Positions 51,191 to 54,165 of a stretch of DNA of 54,165 bases are shown piece by piece. The DNA is from Pseudomonadota bacterium. GTDB taxonomy: Bacteria; Pseudomonadota; Gammaproteobacteria; Burkholderiales; Burkholderiaceae_D. The number at the start of each line of letters is the position of its first letter. Position 1 is the first letter of the stretch. A model generated the notes under the pieces. The model was not told the origin of the DNA. It saw only the letters and a list, made by a program, of their open reading frames with translations, and did not search any database. Location: positions 1-54,165 of the forward strand of contig JARXKM010000005.1 in assembly GCA_030272785.1 (NCBI GenBank), given 5' to 3'. The position numbers were made by a program, and so were the translations under genes.

Positions 51191-52729
51191 ATGGCCAATC
51201 GTGAAGAACTGAGCATCATCCGCGCCGCCCGCGCCGGCCAGGCCGCCGCCCAGCTGGCGCTGGGCCGGCTGTACCTGTTCGGCAGCGCCAGCCTGCCCAA
51301 CAGCCCGCCCACCGCGCTGTACTGGCTGGAACGGGCCGCCCAGCAGGGCAGCGTCGAGGCGTGCGCGCTGATCGCCGCGCACATTCCGCTGGCGCTGGCG
51401 CGCCGCAGCGAACGGCCGCTGGCGCCCTGGTGCGCGCTGGCCTACGACGCCGGGGTGGCCGGCGCCGGCCTGCTGCTGGCCCAGCTGGTGCTCGGTGAGC
51501 CGGCCGAACCGGCCGATGCCGCCTGCCGCGCCAAGGCCCGCCAGGCGCTGGCCGAAGCGGCGCGCGCCGGCGACGCCGACGCCCAGTGGCTGCTGTCGCG
51601 CCAGCCAGGCGAGGCGGCGCCGCCGGCCGGCGCGCCGGACACGCCGGACACGCCGGCGCCGCAACAGCGCTGGCTGCAGCGCGCCGCCGACGGCGGCCTG
51701 CCGCAGGCCCAGTTCGCCGTGCTCGACGCCGCCTGGCACGCGCGCCAGTGGCAGCTGTACCTGCAGCGCGCGTTGCCGCTGGCGCGCGCGCTGGCACAGG
51801 CGCACGCCGGCGCCGGCGCGCCGGCGGCGCCGGCGCCGCACGAGGCGACCTTGCTGTCGCGCTGCGCGCGCGCGCTCACGCGGCAGCCGGCGCTCGCCGC
51901 CGGCGCGGCCGAACTGCAGCGCTTCTGGGAACTGGCGGCGACGGCGCACGACCGCCACGCCCAGCTGGCGCTCGGCCTGTGGTGCGCGCGCATGCGCGCC
52001 GACGGCAGCCGCACCGCGGTCGGCGCCGGCACGGCCAATTTCAAGAAAGCGATCCGCTGGCTGACCCTGGCCGGCGAGCAGGGGCTGGCCGAGGCGTGGT
52101 ACGCGCTGTCGCGCATATATAGTAAGCCGGAATTTTCGCAGCGCAACGTCGGCGACGCCCAGAAGTACCTCGAGCGCGCCGCCGAGATGGGCTACCGCGA
52201 CGCCCAGCTCGAATGCGGCGCGAATGCCTGGCGCGCCCGCCGCGAGCACCTGACCAACGACGTGCGCGCGGTGTACTGGCTGCAGAAGGCGGCCGCGCGC
52301 GGCTGCGAGAAGGCCGCTGCGGCGCTGCGCAAGATCGCGCCGGCGCCGCTGGTGCCGGCCGACGCCGGCGCGGCGCAGCGCGCCGCGCTGGCCGCCAGCC
52401 ATCCGCTGCTGGCGGCGCGGCTCGAACTGGCCGCCATGTTCCAGCTGAGCCGGGCCGAATCGCTGCTGCTCGACATCCGCCAGGCCGACCAGGGCCACTG
52501 CCTGGTGATCGACATCCGCGCCAGCTACGGGCGCAGCAAGCGCCGCCTGGTGCTGGTCGAGACGGCGCGGCAGCGCCACGCGCTCGACCGCATCGTGCGC
52601 CTGTTCGAGCATGTCGACAGCGGCCCGGGCGGACCGGAAGGCAATTACCGCCAGCGCCTGTACCGCCTGAAGACGCTGGCGCCGGACGGTGCGGCCGCGT
52701 GCGCCGAAGGCGACGACCTGGCCGCCTAG
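51191..52729 (+). CDS. Sel1-repeat (TPR-like) protein
   Basis: A 512-residue soluble protein made of Sel1-like repeats. Examples are AQLALGRLYLFGSA with WLERAAQQGSVEA, AIRWLTLAGEQGLAEAWYAL with LERAAEMGYRDAQLE, and AVYWLQKAAARGCEKAAAAL. The last ~130 residues (from ~390) form a different alpha/beta domain (LVIDIRASYGRSKRRLVLVE). No signal peptide is present. Sel1 repeats bind proteins and often act as adaptors. The final Ala-Ala precedes the stop, which touches a 15-bp inverted repeat. Function is unknown. Confidence 0.8.
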   Translation: MANREELSIIRAARAGQAAAQLALGRLYLFGSASLPNSPPTALYWLERAAQQGSVEACALIAAHIPLALARRSERPLAPWCALAYDAGVAGAGLLLAQLVLGEPAEPADAACRAKARQALAEAARAGDADAQWLLSRQPGEAAPPAGAPDTPDTPAPQQRWLQRAADGGLPQAQFAVLDAAWHARQWQLYLQRALPLARALAQAHAGAGAPAAPAPHEATLLSRCARALTRQPALAAGAAELQRFWELAATAHDRHAQLALGLWCARMRADGSRTAVGAGTANFKKAIRWLTLAGEQGLAEAWYALSRIYSKPEFSQRNVGDAQKYLERAAEMGYRDAQLECGANAWRARREHLTNDVRAVYWLQKAAARGCEKAAAALRKIAPAPLVPADAGAAQRAALAASHPLLAARLELAAMFQLSRAESLLLDIRQADQGHCLVIDIRASYGRSKRRLVLVETARQRHALDRIVRLFEHVDSGPGGPEGNYRQRLYRLKTLAPDGAAACAEGDDLAA

Positions 52730-52794
52730 GAGGCTGTCGGACTTAAAGAATCGAAGCGATTTGCAGCCGATTTCCTTTCAGTCCGACAGCCTCC
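52729..52794. repeat. Long perfect inverted repeat between convergent genes
   Basis: GGAGGCTGTCGGACT (52729-52743) and AGTCCGACAGCCTCC (52780-52794) are perfect 15-bp complements around a 36-nt loop, part of which pairs further (AAAG-AATCG with CGATT-CCTTT). It starts at the Sel1 stop and ends before dapF, which is on the other strand. It has no T run, so it may be a bidirectional terminator-like structure or a small mobile (MITE-like) element. Confidence 0.75.
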
Positions 52795-52825
52795 CAGGCA
52801 ACCCGCGAACGGCGGCTGCCCAAGC

Positions 52826-53689
52826 CTACAGCGTCACTTCGCCCTCGAACACCGTCACCGCCGGCCCGGTCAGGTAGACCGGCGCATCGGCGCCGGCCCA
52901 GGCCACCGACAGCTCGCCGCCGCGCGCCGACACCCGCACCGGCGAATCGAGCAGGCCGCGGCGGATGCCGGCCACCACCGCGGCGCACGAACCGGTGCCG
53001 CAGGCGAGCGTCTCGCCGGCGCCGCGCTCGTACACCCGCAGCTTGATGTGGTGGCGGTCCAGTACCTGCATGAAGCCGGCGTTGACCCGCTTCGGAAAGC
53101 GCGGATGGTGCTCGATCAGCGGGCCGCTTTCCAGCACCGGCGCCGTGTCGACGTCGTCGACCACCAGCACCGCATGCGGATTGCCCATCGAGACGACCGA
53201 GAACAACAGCGGCGCGCCGGTGCCGCCCGGCCTGACCTGCAGCGGCCACAAGGTGTCGTCGCCCTCGGCCCGGCCGGCCAGCCCGGCGGCGTCGAACGGC
53301 ACCTGCGCCGGCGCGAGCACCGGCGCGCCCATGTCGACCGTGACGCTGCCGTCGTCTTCGAGACGCGGCGCGATGATGCCGTTCATGGTCTGCACGCGGA
53401 TCGCGCGCTGCGTCGTCAGGCCCTTGTCGGTGACGAATTTGACGAAGGCGCGCGCGCCGTTGCCGCATTGTTCGACTTCGCCGCCGTCGTTGTTGAAGAT
53501 GCGGTAGCGGAAATCGCAGCCCGCGCTGTCGCTCTGTTGCACCACCAGGATCTGGTCGGCGCCGATGCCGAAACGGCGGTCGGCCAGCCGGGCCCACTGC
53601 TGGCCGCTCAGCTCGACCTGCTGGTTGATCGCGTCGACCACGATGAAGTCGTTGCCGGCGCCGTGCATTTTGGTGAAGTGAAGTTTCAT
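52826..53689 (-). CDS. dapF: Diaminopimelate epimerase
   Basis: A 287-residue DapF. The two catalytic cysteines are Cys75 in EQCGNGAR and Cys230 in ACGTGSC, each in its conserved loop. The N-terminus is [18 protein letters not shown]. It converts LL- to meso-diaminopimelate for lysine and peptidoglycan synthesis. ATG 53689 gives the canonical start; a longer open frame upstream overlaps the 5' region of the acyltransferase gene. Confidence 0.96.
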   Translation of the reverse strand: MKLHFTKMHGAGNDFIVVDAINQQVELSGQQWARLADRRFGIGADQILVVQQSDSAGCDFRYRIFNNDGGEVEQCGNGARAFVKFVTDKGLTTQRAIRVQTMNGIIAPRLEDDGSVTVDMGAPVLAPAQVPFDAAGLAGRAEGDDTLWPLQVRPGGTGAPLLFSVVSMGNPHAVLVVDDVDTAPVLESGPLIEHHPRFPKRVNAGFMQVLDRHHIKLRVYERGAGETLACGTGSCAAVVAGIRRGLLDSPVRVSARGGELSVAWAGADAPVYLTGPAVTVFEGEVTL

Positions 53690-53758
53690 GCTGCCAGTAT
53701 ATCGCGCCGCGTCAGCGCGCGCCTCATCTGTCGACGGCAGCGCCTGGTCCGCCACTTT

Positions 53759-54165
53759 TTACCTTGCATACAGCGACGCCTCGCCGGCCGGGCGCGTCTT
53801 GAAGCGCTTGTGGGTCCAGAAGTATTCGGCCGGCGCCTCGCGCACCCGTTCCTCGATGAAGGCATTCATGCGCCGCGCCGCGGCGACCATGTCGTCGCCC
53901 GGGTAGTTGTCCCATGCCGGATAAAACGTCACGCGCCAGCCCTGGTAGTCGGGCAGGTAGGTGGCCACCACCGGGATCACCGCCGCGCCGGCCGCCGCGG
54001 CGATGCGGCCGGGTGCCGTCAGGGTCGCCGCCGGGATGCCGAAGAAGGGCACGAACGGCGCATCCTTGTCGCCGAAATCCATGTCCGGCAGCATGAAGTA
54101 AGGCAGTCCTTCGCGCATCGCGCGCAGGATCGGCTTGATGCCCTCCTTGCGCGAAAACAGCTGCA
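53759..54165 (-). CDS. LpxL/HtrB-type lipid A acyltransferase, C-terminal part
   Basis: Only the last ~135 residues are in the window; the frame continues past the right edge. QLFSRKEGIKPILRAMREG and FMLPDMDFGDKDAPFVPFFG fit the late acyltransferase family (LABLAT). The family catalytic HxxxxD motif would lie outside the window. The enzyme adds a lauroyl or myristoyl chain to the Kdo-lipid A precursor. A lpxL-dapF neighbourhood is common in betaproteobacteria. It starts upstream of dapF on the same strand. Confidence 0.85.
   Translation of the reverse strand, partial: QLFSRKEGIKPILRAMREGLPYFMLPDMDFGDKDAPFVPFFGIPAATLTAPGRIAAAAGAAVIPVVATYLPDYQGWRVTFYPAWDNYPGDDMVAAARRMNAFIEERVREAPAEYFWTHKRFKTRPAGEASLYAR

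Overview
The window looks like chromosome from a Gram-negative, high-GC betaproteobacterium of the Burkholderiales. It most resembles the Oxalobacteraceae (Massilia/Duganella/Janthinobacterium type). The evidence is the petABC-sspA-sspB block, the gpmA/envC-like/ctpA-like/HesA run, a DksA that keeps one of its four zinc cysteines, classical 16-stranded-type porins, a PEP-CTERM protein and a complete gsp operon. This is judged by reading; no database search was possible.

Layout. 1-1383: the tail of a secreted RTX protein and a PEP-CTERM protein, each with a terminator. 1455-6910: a perfect FNR/ANR box, then a CBS-pair protein, a GltD-like flavoprotein with added 4Fe-4S modules, and two subunits of a 2-oxoacid oxidoreductase, which together look like an anaerobically induced redox module. 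7068-9551: an accessory, partly AT-rich patch holding hipBA, an array of HipB-type operators that is partly repeated ~380 bp away, a small unknown ORF and a 5'-truncated metallopeptidase. It lies against tRNA-Thr(UGU) at 9600-9675. 9695-13802: sspB, sspA and the cytochrome bc1 genes petC, petB, petA on the minus strand. 14089-16821: mscL, a DegS-like protease, DUF2461 and cupin genes. 16916-19535: gpsA, secB, grxC and a rhodanese, minus strand. 19649-24182: gpmA, an EnvC-like murein-hydrolase activator, a CtpA-like protease and a HesA/MoeB/ThiF-type adenylyltransferase.

24342-35386 is a type II secretion operon in the order G-H-I-J-K-L-M-N-D-E-F-C, followed closely by a PlpD-like patatin/beta-barrel protein (35405-37639). 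37686-38560 holds a candidate toxin-antitoxin-like pair whose first gene is broken by one base in a C6 run. 38612-40998: an XRE regulator, a structured intergenic patch and two tandem paralogous exported proteins. 41011-46250: hslVU behind a sigma-32-like promoter, a STAS-tailed protein, dksA and a COG0523 metallochaperone GTPase with a second perfect FNR box upstream. 46417-54165: xerC, DUF484, two porins, a Sel1-repeat protein, dapF and a partial lipid A acyltransferase.

The most unusual genome-level signal is a set of five short tandem repeats (8, 9, 10, 14 and 21 bp units). Each starts at the 3' end of a different gene, spans its stop codon and so multiplies stop codons. The best candidate functional systems are the FNR-box CBS/2-oxoacid oxidoreductase cluster, the duplicated HipB operator patch and the frameshifted small gene pair at 37.7-38.5 kb.
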